DNA of 64,000 nucleotides from Clostridium pascui (GCF_016908015.1 NZ_JAFBDB010000005.1:1-64000); one strand, 5' to 3'. Shown: positions 54,457-63,918, counted from the stretch's first letter. A program made the numbers and translations. The notes: generated by a model not told the origin, from the letters alone.

Positions 54457-54765
54457 ATAATCTAACTACTCCTTCTATATTATTTATTATTTTCTTACAT
54501 TAAAGTTCCATGTATAGGATTTCCAAAAGATTTTTAATTAAACCTATAAATTTAAAATTAATCAAAATATTCTCAAATATTTCTCTTGAATAAAATTATC
54601 TTCCATAATATATATTTTGTCAACGCATACTTCTAAAGTTTATAATGTAAAAGCAAATGAAATTTCGACCTTATTTTACTTGCATTTTTCGGTGTCTTCC
54701 TTTAAAATTATTTGAGGACATGTCTATAATATTAATATGTATTTATGTATTAGGAGGACTTATAA
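54457..54765. other. Divergent intergenic region upstream of symporter
   Basis: Contains a promoter for the symporter (given separately). Otherwise AT-rich DNA without a gene or a clear palindrome. Confidence 0.55.
54617..54646 (+). promoter_or_regulatory. Promoter of the dicarboxylate/amino acid symporter
   Basis: TTGTCA (54617-54622), 18-bp spacer, TATAAT (54641-54646). The leader is about 110 nt long. Confidence 0.6.
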
Positions 54766-56010
54766 ATGAGTACTAAAAAGAAAAGTATTTTTGCAAATTT
54801 AGGCGTTTTAATAATCATTGCTATGTTTGTGGGAATATTAACAGGTCTAATAATGGGAAAGTCAGCCCATATGTTTGCACCTTTAGGCGATATATTTATG
54901 TCGCTTATTAAAATGGTTGTTATACCGTTAGTGGCTTTTTCTATAATAACTGGTGCCGCTTCTATAGGTGATACTAAATCTGCTGGCAAAATAGGAATTG
55001 CAACTTTTTCCTATTATATGATTACCACTTTGGTTGCTGTTATTATAGGACTTGTGTTTGGTGAAATATTCAAGCCTGGTGCAGGTATTGATGTATCCTC
55101 ACTTAGCTCCATGTTTTCTAATGAATTTGAAACCAAAGGAGATTTACCTGGCTTTTGGGATACTGTAAAAGGTATTATTCCAGAAAATCCAATTAAAGCT
55201 TTAGTAGAAGGAAACATACTACAAATTATCTTCTTCAGCTTATTTTTAGGTTTTGGAGTCTCTTCTTTAGAAAATGAGAAGAAAACATTTATCGTTAACA
55301 CATTTACTTATATTACCGATGCTTTAATTTTTATAATTATGAAGGTAATGTATATAGCTCCACTTGGCGTATTTGCGCTAATGGCAGATGCTACTGGAAC
55401 ATTTGGATATGAAATATTAAAGAAGATAGTTTACTTATTCTTAATATATGTACTAGCTTTAATTATTCATAACTTTGGTTTTTACTCATTAAACATAAAA
55501 CTATTTTCTTCAATATCCTTAAAAAGGTTTTGGTCATCTATGTACAAACCTCAATTAGTAGCACTTTCTACAGCTTCCTCTATGGCAACACTGCCTGTAA
55601 ATATGGAAACCTGTGAACAGGAGCTTGGAGTATCAAAACAAACTTCTTCCTTTGTATTACCTTTAGGTGCTACGATAAATATGGACGGAAACGCAATTTA
55701 CTATTCTTTAGCAACTTGTTTCTTTGCGCAGATGTTTAATATAGACCTTGGACCTTCTCAGTACATTGCAATAATGTTTACTGCTACTATAGGTTCAATA
55801 GGCCAAGCTGGTGTTCCTGGTCCAACTTTGCTAGTTGTTGCAGTATTACTTGCAGCTAATGTCCCTGTTATTGGACTGCCAATATTATTTGGTGTAGATA
55901 GAATATTTGATATGCTTAGAACAGCTGTTAATATAGCCGGAGATGCTTCTTGTGCCGTAATTGTAGATAGGTTTAGAGAATCCGGTGAATTAAATACTAC
56001 AAATGAATAA
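54766..56010 (+). CDS. Dicarboxylate/amino acid:cation symporter
   Basis: 414 aa of the GltP/DctA/EAAT family, with eight helices and two re-entrant loops. Substrate-binding elements: the serine-rich HP1 loop (STASSMATLP, about residue 268), the NMDG motif of helix 7 (ATINMDGNAIYY), the HP2 loop (IGQAGVPGPT), and the helix-8 INIAGDASCAVIVDR segment (AVNIAGDASCAV). Drives uptake of glutamate, aspartate or C4-dicarboxylates with Na+ or H+. Preceded by TAGGAGGAC. A terminator follows, so it is monocistronic. Confidence 0.93.
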   Translation: MSTKKKSIFANLGVLIIIAMFVGILTGLIMGKSAHMFAPLGDIFMSLIKMVVIPLVAFSIITGAASIGDTKSAGKIGIATFSYYMITTLVAVIIGLVFGEIFKPGAGIDVSSLSSMFSNEFETKGDLPGFWDTVKGIIPENPIKALVEGNILQIIFFSLFLGFGVSSLENEKKTFIVNTFTYITDALIFIIMKVMYIAPLGVFALMADATGTFGYEILKKIVYLFLIYVLALIIHNFGFYSLNIKLFSSISLKRFWSSMYKPQLVALSTASSMATLPVNMETCEQELGVSKQTSSFVLPLGATINMDGNAIYYSLATCFFAQMFNIDLGPSQYIAIMFTATIGSIGQAGVPGPTLLVVAVLLAANVPVIGLPILFGVDRIFDMLRTAVNIAGDASCAVIVDRFRESGELNTTNE

Positions 56011-56020
56011 AAGCCTTTTA

Positions 56021-56056
56021 TACTGTATTATAAAATTTATAATACAGTATTTTTTA
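56021..56056 (+). terminator. Terminator of the symporter
   Basis: Arms TACTGTATTATAAA and TTTATAATACAGTA followed by TTTTTTA. Confidence 0.82.
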
Positions 56057-56142
56057 TGTTCTTAGTAATTTCCTAAGCATTAAGAATATTTCTTGATACT
56101 TAGGAATAATTATTAATGTTAATAATATTGAGGTTATAAGGA

Positions 56143-57636
56143 ATGAAAAAAGATACTTTTTATAGGGACACCCTTACTCTAACAGCAGCTAATATAGCAA
56201 CTGGAATATTAGGATTTACATTTTCCATAATATTATCAAGTAAAATTGGTCCTGAAGGCATGGGGCTTTATGGACTAATAATGCCTATATATAATTTATT
56301 TATATGTATTATTTCTGGTGGTCTTATAACTGCTATTTCTAAGGTATCTGCAGTGTATTACAGTAAACGCGACTTCAAAAACTTAAATAAAACCATAGAC
56401 ACAACTCTATCTTTTGATGGTTTATGGGCACTTATAGTTGTGAGCATTGTATTTGTAAGTTCAAACTATATAAGTACCTATTTAATAAAAGACAGTCGAA
56501 GCTTATATGCTATAAAGGTTCTTTGTCCTGCAATGTTATTTATTGCATTTTCTTCAATACTTAAAGGATACTTTTATGGTATATCTAAAGTTAAAATCCC
56601 TGCATACATTGATGTATTTGAAAAGTTTATGCGAACAATAGTTATAATAATCGTATTTGGCACCTATGCGTTATCAACTGATATCTCCAGCAAAGTAACT
56701 TTTGCCTATGTTGCTTTAGCAATTGGTGAAGGGATAAGCACTGCTTTGCTCTATGTATCTTATAAAATACATAAAGTAAAGCCCTCTAATAATATGCAGT
56801 CTTCAGAAGGACGGGCTCAGCTGCTATTTAACGTACTTATTATTTCTATACCTTTGTGTTTAAATGCTTTTTCATCCACCGCACTATCCACTATCTCTAC
56901 TTTAATAGTTCCTAGAAGATTAATTGCTACTGGAATGGATTATAGCACAGCACTATCCTTAATTGGTAAATTTACAGGAATGAGCTTAAGCATAATATTT
57001 TTCCCTATGGTTGTTATAAACTCTGTGTCTACAATACTTATTCCAGACATATCCAAAAGCATCAGTAATAAAGATTATTGGGGTACAGAAACTAGAGTTA
57101 TGAGTGTACTTAAGATAGCATTTTTATTAGGATTATCTACCTTGATTATATGCAATACCATTCCAAACGAACTGGGAAACTTACTCTTTAAAAGACTAGA
57201 TCTAGGGGATTTTATAGCTATTTCTTCTTTAATGGCACCCTTAGTTTATGTAAGTACCACAACTTATGGTATATTAAATGGATTAGGTAAACAAGGCATT
57301 TTACTTAGAAACTCTCTTATTATTTCTGTTATAGAACTTGCAAGTCTTTATATTTTTATAGGTATACCTTATATAAATATATATGGATTTGTAATAACCT
57401 TTGTAATAACCTCATCTATAACACTTATAATTAACATGTATGAAATTAAAAAACATCTTAATATTGAGTTTAATAAAAATAATTTTATAGTAAGTATATT
57501 GCTATGCGTATTGTTTTATTTTATATTAAATATTTTAAAAAACATTTTACCTGAAACCCTGCCTATGAAGTATGCAATGATAACTCTTACAGGTTTTCTG
57601 TTAATATTTTTCGATTTTAAACTCTCCAAAAAATAA
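56143..57636 (+). CDS. SpoVB-like oligosaccharide flippase (MOP superfamily)
   Basis: 497 aa, about 14 membrane helices. N-terminal region LTLTAANIATGILGFTFSIILSSKIGPEGMGLYG (in parts: NIATGILGFTFS, GPEGMGLYGL) is characteristic of SpoVB and related lipid flippases that act in spore cortex or wall synthesis. No conserved lipid-binding charged set can be judged by eye. The start ATG 56143 is preceded by GAGGTTATAAGGA. It ends at 57636 with a terminator, so it is monocistronic. A second MOP flippase lies at 60012. Confidence 0.88.
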   Translation: MKKDTFYRDTLTLTAANIATGILGFTFSIILSSKIGPEGMGLYGLIMPIYNLFICIISGGLITAISKVSAVYYSKRDFKNLNKTIDTTLSFDGLWALIVVSIVFVSSNYISTYLIKDSRSLYAIKVLCPAMLFIAFSSILKGYFYGISKVKIPAYIDVFEKFMRTIVIIIVFGTYALSTDISSKVTFAYVALAIGEGISTALLYVSYKIHKVKPSNNMQSSEGRAQLLFNVLIISIPLCLNAFSSTALSTISTLIVPRRLIATGMDYSTALSLIGKFTGMSLSIIFFPMVVINSVSTILIPDISKSISNKDYWGTETRVMSVLKIAFLLGLSTLIICNTIPNELGNLLFKRLDLGDFIAISSLMAPLVYVSTTTYGILNGLGKQGILLRNSLIISVIELASLYIFIGIPYINIYGFVITFVITSSITLIINMYEIKKHLNIEFNKNNFIVSILLCVLFYFILNILKNILPETLPMKYAMITLTGFLLIFFDFKLSKK

Positions 57637-57656
57637 AGTGAAATTACAATGTTTTC

Positions 57657-57686
57657 AAGGGAAGCCATTTGGCTTCCCTTGTTTTG
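57657..57686 (+). terminator. Terminator of the SpoVB-like gene
   Basis: A 10-bp stem AAGGGAAGCC-ATTT-GGCTTCCCTT followed by GTTTTG. Confidence 0.8.
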
Positions 57687-57743
57687 CTTTATGCATAAAT
57701 ATATATTAACTTCATATAGCTCTTCTTTTTTTTATAATTTTTA

Positions 57744-57772
57744 TTGTATAATACTTCGAATAATGTTATACT
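57744..57772 (+). promoter_or_regulatory. Promoter of marR-fetAB
   Basis: TTGTAT (57744-57749), 17-bp spacer, TATACT (57767-57772). The predicted start at about 57779 coincides with a palindrome. Confidence 0.75.
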
Positions 57773-57777
57773 ACACA

Positions 57778-57800
57778 TATATTACGATAATCGTAATATA
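57778..57800. promoter_or_regulatory. 23-bp palindromic operator of marR-fetAB
   Basis: Arms TATATTACGAT and ATCGTAATATA around a single A (57789). It lies at the transcription start, the usual place for an autoregulating MarR operator. Confidence 0.82.
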
Positions 57801-57823
57801 CGACACGAGAAGAAGGTGATCTA

Positions 57824-58264
57824 ATGGATGAAAATCAACTAATGCACAAACTCATAGATGTTTTTGAATATAAAAACTCTTATCAGCTTAAGAGTTCTAA
57901 TATTCAGCCACAAGATATGTATGTACTGGAAAGGATATATTTCCTAGGAAAAGTCAAAATAAGGGATATATCAAAACAGTATGATATCCCCCCCTCCACT
58001 CTTACAGGAATTATTGACAGATTAGAATCTAAAAAGCATATAGAAAGAATCAGAAGTACTGAAGACAGACGGGCTATTGAGCTTGTTGTGACTGAGCTAG
58101 GAAAACAAGTTGTTAACGTACATGTTAAAGAAGATAAACTATTTTCATTAAATTTCTTTAATACTCTACATGATGATAAAAAACAGCTCTTTAAAGAGTT
58201 ACTAACTGAACTGCTTACAAATCTAAAAAAGGAAAGTTTGTTCAATGAAAATAATATTTATTGA
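57824..58264 (+). CDS. MarR family transcriptional regulator
   Basis: 146 aa. The winged helix-turn-helix: IRDISKQYDIPPSTLTGIID (about residues 45-64), wing RSTEDRRAIELVVTE. The ATG 57824 is preceded by GAAGGTGAT. First gene of an operon with fetA and fetB; the strong palindrome at the promoter suggests autoregulation. The ligand is unknown. If FetAB exports iron here, an oxidant or metal signal is plausible. Confidence 0.92.
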   Translation: MDENQLMHKLIDVFEYKNSYQLKSSNIQPQDMYVLERIYFLGKVKIRDISKQYDIPPSTLTGIIDRLESKKHIERIRSTEDRRAIELVVTELGKQVVNVHVKEDKLFSLNFFNTLHDDKKQLFKELLTELLTNLKKESLFNENNIY

Positions 58265-58278
58265 TTGGAGGTATCATC

Positions 58279-58935
58279 TTGCCATTATTAGAATTTCAAA
58301 ATGTATATTTTATTAATGATAATAAAGCTATATTAAAAAATATAACAATTCCTATTTATCAAGGAGATTATATTTCTGTTGTTGGGTCATCTGGCAGTGG
58401 TAAAAGTACATTTCTTAAACTATGCTGTCATTTGAAAAGTCCAACAGAAGGAAAAATCATATATAAAAACAAATCCATTATGGAACACAACCCTATGGAG
58501 TTAAGAAAAAACATTGCATATTGCTTCCAAACTCCATACATCTTTGGTGATACTGTTATGGACAATATTTCTTTCCCATACTCTATAAGGGGGAGCAAGG
58601 TGGATTTACAAAGAGTAGAGGAACTTTTTCTTCTCTTTAATCTTGATAAAGAATATTTAACACAAAATATAAAAAACCTGTCCGGAGGGGAAAAACAAAG
58701 AATTGCACTAATCAGGACATTATTATTTAAACCGGAGATTCTGCTTTTAGATGAAGTAACATCTGCACTTGATTCTAATAATACTCTCATTGTTGAAAAT
58801 GTAATAAAATCATTGAACCAGAATGGTACAACCATTATCTGGGTAACTCATAACCCTGAACAAAGTAAAAGGACTGCAAATAAAATATTAACCATTGAAC
58901 ATGGCGAAATTAAGTCATTGGAGGTGCTAAAATGA
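58279..58935 (+). CDS. fetA: ABC transporter ATP-binding protein, FetA/YbbL type
   Basis: 218 aa from TTG 58279, with TTGGAGGT six bases upstream; an in-frame TTG at 58261 lies before that site. Walker A GSSGSGKST, Q-loop CFQTPY, signature LSGGEKQR, Walker B LLLDEVTSALD, H-loop WVTHN are all present. It resembles FetA (YbbL), the ATPase of the FetAB iron exporter in E. coli that protects against oxidative stress. The stop codon overlaps the fetB start by 4 bp (ATGA). Confidence 0.85.
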   Translation: MPLLEFQNVYFINDNKAILKNITIPIYQGDYISVVGSSGSGKSTFLKLCCHLKSPTEGKIIYKNKSIMEHNPMELRKNIAYCFQTPYIFGDTVMDNISFPYSIRGSKVDLQRVEELFLLFNLDKEYLTQNIKNLSGGEKQRIALIRTLLFKPEILLLDEVTSALDSNNTLIVENVIKSLNQNGTTIIWVTHNPEQSKRTANKILTIEHGEIKSLEVLK

Positions 58936-59690
58936 GTAGCAGTTTGATGAATTCTTCTTCACTTTTAATTTCCTCATCACTTGTTATAGTGGCATTATTA
59001 TTTTCCTACCTTCAGAAACTAAAACTTGAAAAGGAAATTATAATAAGTGTTATCAGAGCAATAATACAACTAGTCATTGTTGCATATTTACTTAATTATA
59101 TTTTTGGACTTAAAAGTCCGATATTTACAACTCTCCTACTTTTGTTTATGACTTTTAATGCCGCTTATAATGCTGCTAAAAGAGGTAACGCAATAAAAAA
59201 TGGACTTCTAATATCATTTATATCAATATCATTAGGAACTATAATTACCTTATCTATTCTTGTATTTTCTGGCGCCATCAGGTATGAGCCTTATCAAATT
59301 ATTCCTGTAAGTGGAATGATTATAAGTAATGCTATGGTAGCCTTAGGCTTATGTTACAGACAATTAACCTCTGATTTTAAAAATAAAAGTGAAGAAATTG
59401 AAACAAAACTTTCCCTCGGAGCAGATATTTTGCCGTCATCTATAGAAATAATCAGAGACTCTATAAAGACTGGTATGATTCCCACAATTGATTCAGCAAA
59501 AACACTTGGAATTGTATCGCTGCCTGGTATGATGACAGGACTTATACTTGCTGGCACTTCACCTGTAGAGGCAATCAAATATCAGATTATGGTAACATTT
59601 ATGCTGCTTTCAACAACCTCAATATCTTCTTTTGTAGCATGTTATTTATCCTATAAAAATTTCTTCAACAAAAGAAAGCAGTTAGCTTAA
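58932..59690 (+). CDS. fetB: ABC transporter permease, FetB/YbbM type (UPF0014)
   Basis: 252 aa with about seven hydrophobic helices. UPF0014 family features: TLLLLFMTFNAAYNAAKRGNAIKN (in parts), the SGMIISNAMVALGLCYRQLT and PGMMTGLILAGTSPVEAIKYQ segments. FetAB proteins are iron exporters, or in plants aluminium/UDP-sugar related (STAR2). Ends with a terminator; the long repeat follows. Confidence 0.88.
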   Translation: MSSSLMNSSSLLISSSLVIVALLFSYLQKLKLEKEIIISVIRAIIQLVIVAYLLNYIFGLKSPIFTTLLLLFMTFNAAYNAAKRGNAIKNGLLISFISISLGTIITLSILVFSGAIRYEPYQIIPVSGMIISNAMVALGLCYRQLTSDFKNKSEEIETKLSLGADILPSSIEIIRDSIKTGMIPTIDSAKTLGIVSLPGMMTGLILAGTSPVEAIKYQIMVTFMLLSTTSISSFVACYLSYKNFFNKRKQLA

Positions 59691-59696
59691 TATAAA

Positions 59697-59725
59697 CCCA
59701 TATTGCAGATTACAATATGGGCTTA
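59697..59725 (+). terminator. Terminator of marR-fetAB
   Basis: Arms CCCATATTG and CAATATGGG, 7-nt loop, weakly T-rich tail. Confidence 0.55.
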
Positions 59726-59779
59726 TGCATATATATTTACTAATTAAAATATTATTCATTTAGCATTTCACATAAAGAA

Positions 59780-60005
59780 ATTTTTAATGCTCTGGATCAT
59801 AGAATTTTCATCGTCGTAGAAGACATTGAATGAGCCTTAGAACGGCTTTATTTATAAATTTAAAATACCGTTAAGAGCCGCCTACTGTCTGAGCGACAGC
59901 GAGTTTAGGTGGCTTATGGATTTTAAATTTATAAATATTAGATGCTCTAGGCAAAATGAACGTCTTCCTAGATGAAAATTCTATACGACCCAGAGCATTA
60001 AAAAT
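59780..60005. repeat. Long palindromic element, copy 3
   Basis: Palindrome from ATTTTTAATG (59780) to CATTAAAAAT (60005), with inner ends GCTCTGG and CCAGAGC. The apex CTACTGTCTGAGCGACAGCG (59882 on) is flanked by GCCGCCTA / TAGGTGGC. It lacks the extra left hairpin of copies 1 and 2. It ends 6 bp before the stop codon of the flippase at 60012. Confidence 0.88.
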
Positions 60006-60011
60006 GTTGTA

Positions 60012-61619
60012 CTACTTTATTTTTTTGAGTAATACATTAGGTATAAGTTTCAAAGCCTTTCTAGGCAGTATATTAAAATCTTCCTTTGAAATTCCAACTG
60101 TAACAATTAATCCAAATAAATAAGAATACGCTCCAATTATTATTGAGATTATAGCACTTATTGATATTGCTAAATAATTATTTCCAAACAATTTAAAAAT
60201 ACTGTGAAAAGCAATGTATGCAACAAATACAACCGCACCCATAAACGAAGATGCTACCAATGGTTTTAGAGCCGGTTTTAAAAATTTGAATTTTAACCTC
60301 AAGGATTTTTGAAGCATATTGTGATTCAAAATTATAGGAATTATATATCCAATGATACTTCCATATATGGCACCCAAAATATTTATACTTGGTATAGATA
60401 TTAAGAAATAATTCACTAAAATTTTAACTAATATCCCTATAAACGAATATAAGGTAGATGTATAAAGCTTACCTATGCTTTGAAGTATAGTGGTTTGAAT
60501 TTGCATTATTGACATTAGAACAAGAACTACAGAACCATACGCCATTAAATAAGATCCTTGTCCAAATCTAAGCATTTCAAATATTTGTGTACTTAGCACA
60601 GAAAGCCCAAAGGCTGCTGGGATAGCTATTAAAAAGCACATTTTAAATGCGTATTTAATCTTACTTTTTACACCATCTCTATCTTCTACAGCCACTGCTC
60701 CAGATAAGGCTGGAAGTATTGCTGCTGCAAGAGATGATATAATAGCTATTGGTACATTTAAAAGCTGCTGATACTTAACTAAATATCCATATAGTGTGGA
60801 CGCATAAGCTTCAGAAACTCCGCCAGCTAATAGCCTTGCTTTTGTATTTCCTAAATCAACTAAATTACCTGCATAAGTCATTCCTACACATACCGTAATT
60901 GGAAGTCCATAATGTATAATTTTTCTAAGTATGCTCTTAGAACTATATCTCTTTATATTTGCTTCTATATATCCTTTAGGAACCTTCATTTTCTTATGCC
61001 TTTCATAATACCATATAAGATAAGCTGCAGAAATAAATGCTCCAAGAGAAGTTCCTATTGTTGCTCCTGCACAAGCTGCTTCAATACCGTACTTTACAAA
61101 AAGCGCTGCAAACACCAATGAAAAAATAGTATTTATCACCTGCTCAATAACTTGAGATACTGCTGTAGGTGTCATATTATGTAATCCTTGAAAGTACCCT
61201 CTATACGCTGAGGCTATTGAAGTAAATAATATAGAAGGTGCTAAAGCAAGTATTGATAAATGAGCTTTTTGGAAATTCACTAAATTTGCTAAGGGTTTTG
61301 CTAATACTAGCATTAGTACTGCCATTATTATTCCTATTAAAAGTAATATAAATCTTGCTATCTTAAAACTTCTTACTGCATCCCTATAGTTTTTTACCGC
61401 AGTAAGTTCAGATATAAGCTTTGATATTGCAACTGGTATACCTGAATTAGTTAAAACGAATATGAATACATATACAGAATAAGCTGCTCCATACACTCCA
61501 TATCCTTCATCTGTTATTATTACTCTTAAAAAAGGTATGTATAAAAGAGATATTACCTTTACCATCATTCCTGCTGCAGAGAGTATTGCAAACCCCTTAG
61601 CAGTAGATTGCTCTTTCAT
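60012..61619 (-). CDS. MurJ/SpoVB-type lipid flippase
   Basis: 535 aa, MOP superfamily, 14 predicted helices. The N-terminus AKGFAILSAAGMMVKVISLLYIPF (in parts) and the GYGVYGAAYSVYVFIFVLTNSGIP region match the Firmicute YtgP/SpoVB branch that includes lipid II flippases (MurJ). Charged residues expected in the central cavity (for example in YRGYFQGLHNM) are present. It follows the pseudouridine synthase gene by 25 bp in the same direction. The longer length, near YtgP's 544, favours the lipid II role over SpoVB. Confidence 0.86.
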   Translation of the reverse strand: MKEQSTAKGFAILSAAGMMVKVISLLYIPFLRVIITDEGYGVYGAAYSVYVFIFVLTNSGIPVAISKLISELTAVKNYRDAVRSFKIARFILLLIGIIMAVLMLVLAKPLANLVNFQKAHLSILALAPSILFTSIASAYRGYFQGLHNMTPTAVSQVIEQVINTIFSLVFAALFVKYGIEAACAGATIGTSLGAFISAAYLIWYYERHKKMKVPKGYIEANIKRYSSKSILRKIIHYGLPITVCVGMTYAGNLVDLGNTKARLLAGGVSEAYASTLYGYLVKYQQLLNVPIAIISSLAAAILPALSGAVAVEDRDGVKSKIKYAFKMCFLIAIPAAFGLSVLSTQIFEMLRFGQGSYLMAYGSVVLVLMSIMQIQTTILQSIGKLYTSTLYSFIGILVKILVNYFLISIPSINILGAIYGSIIGYIIPIILNHNMLQKSLRLKFKFLKPALKPLVASSFMGAVVFVAYIAFHSIFKLFGNNYLAISISAIISIIIGAYSYLFGLIVTVGISKEDFNILPRKALKLIPNVLLKKIK

Positions 61620-61644
61620 ATTTTACTTCTCCTATCTTCTCTAC

Positions 61645-62619
61645 TTAAAACTTAAATACATCATTTTTTATTTTTTTAAGTACTGGAGGTAGTGTTTCTG
61701 CTATAGTTTTATTTTCCATATAAGCAAGTTTATCCTTACAATTTTTAAAGATAACCTTATATGCATAAAGATATTGATAATTCAATCCATATTTGTTATT
61801 GAAAAAACTATTCAGTTTACTATCCTTATTATATTTCACATCTCCAATTATAGGATTGCCTAATTCACTTAAATGTGCTCTTAACTGATGACTTCTTCCT
61901 GTTATTAAATCTATTTCTATAAAGGAAAAAGTTCCGCAGCTTTGAATTGTCTTTACTTCCATAGCTATTTTCTTAGAATTTGGCACCTCTTTTGTATATA
62001 CTTTAGATATATTACTATCTTCATTTTTTAATATATATCCTTCATATATTCCATCCTTTATTCTTCCTGCTACCAATGCCTCATAGTATTTCTTTATATC
62101 TCTTTCTCTTATCATTTCATTTAAGAGTTTAAGACTTTCATAATTTTTACCGAATATTACTATACCAGAAGTATTTCTATCCAGTCTATTGCACGGAGCT
62201 GGCGTAAAAGTAAGCTCTTTTTCTGGTATATAATCTCCCTTATCATATAAATAAGATAATATATAGTCAGTTAATGTAGCTTCTCCATTCTTTTTATCAG
62301 AATGAACAAGTATACCAGGCCACTTTTCTACAAGTATCATATTTTCATCTTCATAGGTAATCTTTAACTTACTGAATTTAGTAGCTTCTACCTTTTGAAA
62401 ATTCAACTTCTTTTTAGTATCTGCGGATGATATATATGTTACTTCTACAATATCCCCTTCTTCTAAAGTATATTTTTCTTTAGCTTTTTTACCATTTACC
62501 TTCACGTCGCCTTTTCTTATTGCTTTGTATATAGCACTTAAAGGTACATCCTTTAACCATTTTCTTAAAAACTTATCCAATCTTTGCTGCGCTTCGTTAG
62601 ATCCAATTTCTGCTTTCAT
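61645..62619 (-). CDS. RluA family pseudouridine synthase
   Basis: 324 aa. An N-terminal S4-type RNA-binding domain (about 12-60: QRLDKFLRKWLKDVPLSAIY) precedes the synthase domain. The catalytic motif is NRLDRNTSG with Asp147 as nucleophile; the usual His before RLD is Asn here. The LITGRSHQLRAHLSELGNPI segment is well conserved. It converts uridine to pseudouridine in rRNA or tRNA; the target site is not predictable. It starts 4 bp after the M20 gene. Confidence 0.93.
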   Translation of the reverse strand: MKAEIGSNEAQQRLDKFLRKWLKDVPLSAIYKAIRKGDVKVNGKKAKEKYTLEEGDIVEVTYISSADTKKKLNFQKVEATKFSKLKITYEDENMILVEKWPGILVHSDKKNGEATLTDYILSYLYDKGDYIPEKELTFTPAPCNRLDRNTSGIVIFGKNYESLKLLNEMIRERDIKKYYEALVAGRIKDGIYEGYILKNEDSNISKVYTKEVPNSKKIAMEVKTIQSCGTFSFIEIDLITGRSHQLRAHLSELGNPIIGDVKYNKDSKLNSFFNNKYGLNYQYLYAYKVIFKNCKDKLAYMENKTIAETLPPVLKKIKNDVFKF

Positions 62620-62623
62620 ATTT

Positions 62624-63814
62624 TTACTCCTTATCTATTGTGTTTAAGTAATCCCATGCAAATTTACTTTGAAGAGCAGCACCTAAGGCCAAGCTCTCCT
62701 CATCTAAATCAAATAAACTTCCATGTGCTGGGTGAATTATTCCTTTTGATTCGTTTCTTACACCTAAATTATAAAATACCCCTGGTCTCTCCATTGAAAA
62801 ATATGCAAAACTTTCTACTCCCATACTTGGTGCGTCTAAGTCTAATATATCCTTCTTATCCATTACTTCTTCAGCACTTTTAAGAAAACTTTTAGCCATA
62901 TTATCATTATTATAAAGACATGGATAACTTTCTTCCATTTCTATGGTACACTCTCCTCTTAATGATTTAACCATACCTTCTACAATTTCTTTAAATCTCT
63001 CTCTTACATAATGTCTATGCTCAGTTTTCATAGTTCTTATAGTCCCCTTGAAGTATACTTCCTCTGGAATTATATTATTGGCGGTTCCTCCCTGAATACA
63101 TCCTACAGTTACAACTCCTGGTGAAGTAGGTGGTAATTCCCTACTTATTATGGATTGTAAATTTACAATAACACTACTTGCAATAAATATAGGATCTATA
63201 GTTGTATCAGGGCGAGCTCCATGTCCTCCCTTTCCTATTATCTTTACCTTAAATGAATCTGAAGCTGCATTTACCGCTCCCATTTTCACCCCTATTTTAC
63301 CACAAGCAACATTCTCATCTACATGAAGTCCTACAACTCCATCAACATGCGGATTTTCCATTACTCCTTCTTTTATCATGAGTAATGCTCCTCCAGTTGT
63401 CTCTTCTGCAGGCTCAAAAAACAACTTAACATTACCTTGCAACTTATCCTTTAACTCATTTAATATTAATGCTGCTCCCATAAGAATCGCAGTGTGTGCA
63501 TCATGTCCACAAGCATGCATTTTCCCTAATGTTTTTGATGCATAGGGCACTTCTTTTCTATCTTCTAATGGCAGTGCATCCATATCAGCCCTAAGAGCTA
63601 TGGTTTTGTTTCCTTTCCCTCTTATAATTGCACATATCCCAGACTTTGCCACCTTATTATACTCTATACAATTTTGCTGTAAAAACTCTTCTATATATTT
63701 AGTAGTATTACAAAGATCATAATCTAGTTCAGGATTCATGTGGAAATTTCTTCTCCATTTTATAAGATCTTCTTTAATTTGTTCTGCTTTTTGCAAGAAA
63801 TTTATATCTACCAT
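62624..63814 (-). CDS. M20 family metallopeptidase/amidohydrolase
   Basis: 396 aa. Metal-site motifs of the M20D amidohydrolase branch: ALRADMDALPLED (about residues 73-85), MHACGHDAHTAILMG (about 98), EPAEETTGGA (about 131), and the late His in IIHPAHGSLFDL. Likely substrates are N-acyl amino acids, such as N-acetyldiaminopimelate, hippurate or indole-amino acid conjugates. ATG 63814 is preceded by a GGTAGGTG-type site. First gene of an operon with the pseudouridine synthase and probably the flippase. Confidence 0.92.
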   Translation of the reverse strand: MVDINFLQKAEQIKEDLIKWRRNFHMNPELDYDLCNTTKYIEEFLQQNCIEYNKVAKSGICAIIRGKGNKTIALRADMDALPLEDRKEVPYASKTLGKMHACGHDAHTAILMGAALILNELKDKLQGNVKLFFEPAEETTGGALLMIKEGVMENPHVDGVVGLHVDENVACGKIGVKMGAVNAASDSFKVKIIGKGGHGARPDTTIDPIFIASSVIVNLQSIISRELPPTSPGVVTVGCIQGGTANNIIPEEVYFKGTIRTMKTEHRHYVRERFKEIVEGMVKSLRGECTIEMEESYPCLYNNDNMAKSFLKSAEEVMDKKDILDLDAPSMGVESFAYFSMERPGVFYNLGVRNESKGIIHPAHGSLFDLDEESLALGAALQSKFAWDYLNTIDKE

Positions 63815-63918
63815 ATTAATTTTTACACCTACCTTTAGTTTATCTAATAATCTAAAAAATATAATATGTATAATGTTATAATTTCCTAAAATTACTTACT
63901 AGTTTTTGTGCATTTTAA

